From contig NZ_JASBAN010000002.1 of NCBI RefSeq assembly GCF_029953305.1, forward strand, positions 1-64,000: 64,000 nt of DNA. The letters are read 5' to 3'. The DNA is from Commensalibacter nepenthis. Lineage in GTDB: Bacteria > Pseudomonadota > Alphaproteobacteria > Acetobacterales > Acetobacteraceae. Under the pieces are notes generated by a model. That model was given only the letters and a program-made list of their open reading frames with translations. It ran no database searches and had not been told where the DNA came from. This document shows, one piece after another, positions 63,549 to 64,000 of the stretch; positions within the stretch are counted from its first letter, which is position 1; each line of letters begins with the position of its first letter. The translations under genes and the position numbers were made by a program.

Positions 63549-64000
63549 CTATTTTAATATTGTTGCTCTATTCATTACACGATGTACAGTTTTATCATAA
63601 TCATAAACAGCATAGTGTTGTGTTGTACGATTATCCCAAAAAGCAACATCTCCTGCTTGCCAATGCCAACGGATTATATATTCAGGTTTACTAATATGTT
63701 GAAAAAGATAATCCAATAATAATTGGCTTTCTTTTTCAGTTAACTCATTAATTCTTGTCGTAAACCCCTCATTAACATATAAAACTTTCTTTCCCGTTTC
63801 AGGAATGTTACGAATAATAGGGTGCGTTATTGGGGTATTATTTTGTTTAGTTTGCTCTAACTTTTTAAGATCCTCGTCCGTTATCCCAAATCTTGATGTT
63901 GGGAAAGATTTCGCAAAATCATGGGTTGCAGTCAATGTTTCAAGAAAAGTTTTTAAAGAGGAAGATAAATCTTCATATGCTTTCTCCACATTCGCCCATA
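63549..64000 (-). CDS. TauD/TfdA-family dioxygenase, C-terminal part (continues beyond window)
   Basis: The minus-strand frame enters from the window edge with WANVEKAYEDLSSSLKTFLE, the conserved TauD W-A-N-M-x-x-A-Y block. It contains HPIIRNIPETGKKVLYVNEG (substrate/2-oxoglutarate side), IIRWHWQAGDVAFWDNRTTQ, the distal iron-ligand His in TTQHYAVYDY, and HRVMNRATI with the 2-oxoglutarate Arg. The proximal H-x-D pair lies outside the window. It is likely a taurine or alkylsulfonate dioxygenase, though the substrate is uncertain. The 218 bases upstream of the glucoamylase start show no feature. Confidence 0.88.
   Translation of the reverse strand, partial: WANVEKAYEDLSSSLKTFLETLTATHDFAKSFPTSRFGITDEDLKKLEQTKQNNTPITHPIIRNIPETGKKVLYVNEGFTTRINELTEKESQLLLDYLFQHISKPEYIIRWHWQAGDVAFWDNRTTQHYAVYDYDKTVHRVMNRATILK

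Overview
The window looks like accessory, plasmid- or chromid-like DNA from a low-GC acetic acid bacterium (Acetobacteraceae). A Commensalibacter-like insect-gut symbiont fits best. This rests on the AT-rich codon use, the Hint-domain surface protein, the NodT/EmrAB-type pump, and the hut, iol and glg/GH15 gene sets. The genus is an inference. No rRNA, tRNA or CRISPR array was seen.

Region 1 (1-7000) is the tail of a contact-dependent-inhibition or polymorphic-toxin locus. It holds the end of a CdiA-like protein, a two-domain candidate immunity gene, one well-preserved orphan toxin module with its immunity gene, and a string of broken toxin tails and immunity genes. A conserved seam (protein NSQLGMQLVGEVMG) occurs three times. 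Two of the three seams break off at the same base and pass into a serine-recombinase element.

Region 2 (7000-9500) holds that recombinase and a three-gene cassette: a DUF3892-like protein, a ComF-like phosphoribosyltransferase and a SLOG/DprA-like protein.

Region 3 (9500-19400) is a patchwork of plasmid wreckage between copies of one IS6-family-like element of 880 bp with inverted repeat GGTCTTGTCGCAAAT. It contains relBE, a resolvase, a parA/ribbon-helix-helix pair, two truncated replication initiators of different families, a signal-peptide protein and a phage-like ORF.

Region 4 (19400-32200) carries an MgtC-like protein, a glycosyltransferase and flippase pair, a tripartite efflux pump, a universal stress protein, a FadR-type regulator, a repeat/Hint surface protein, and decayed IS copies.

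Region 5 (32369-40075) is a complete histidine utilisation cluster: hutC, then hutU-hutH-permease-hutG-hutI, with palindromic operator candidates.

Region 6 (40190-44530) is an apparently intact replicon core: a Rep_3 initiator with four tandem 22-bp iterons plus one isolated iteron, and parA-parB. An RpiR-type (IolR-like) regulator lies inside it.

Region 7 (44530-57000) is a myo-inositol catabolism cluster. It has iolB, iolE, iolD, iolC fused to an aldolase-like DUF2090 domain, a sugar-porter transporter, three Gfo/Idh/MocA dehydrogenases, an epimerase-like protein and a tautomerase. Repeated GAAAAA-TTTTTC palindromes are candidate IolR sites.

Region 8 (57034-64000) has a 150-bp MITE (a second copy lies at 20094), then glgB, glgA, a convergent GH15 glucoamylase, and a TauD-type dioxygenase that runs off the window end.

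Three replication initiators, two par systems and eight IS copies point to repeated capture of plasmids by IS-mediated cointegration. The catabolic operons and the Rep/iteron/par core are intact, while most genes next to the IS copies are broken.
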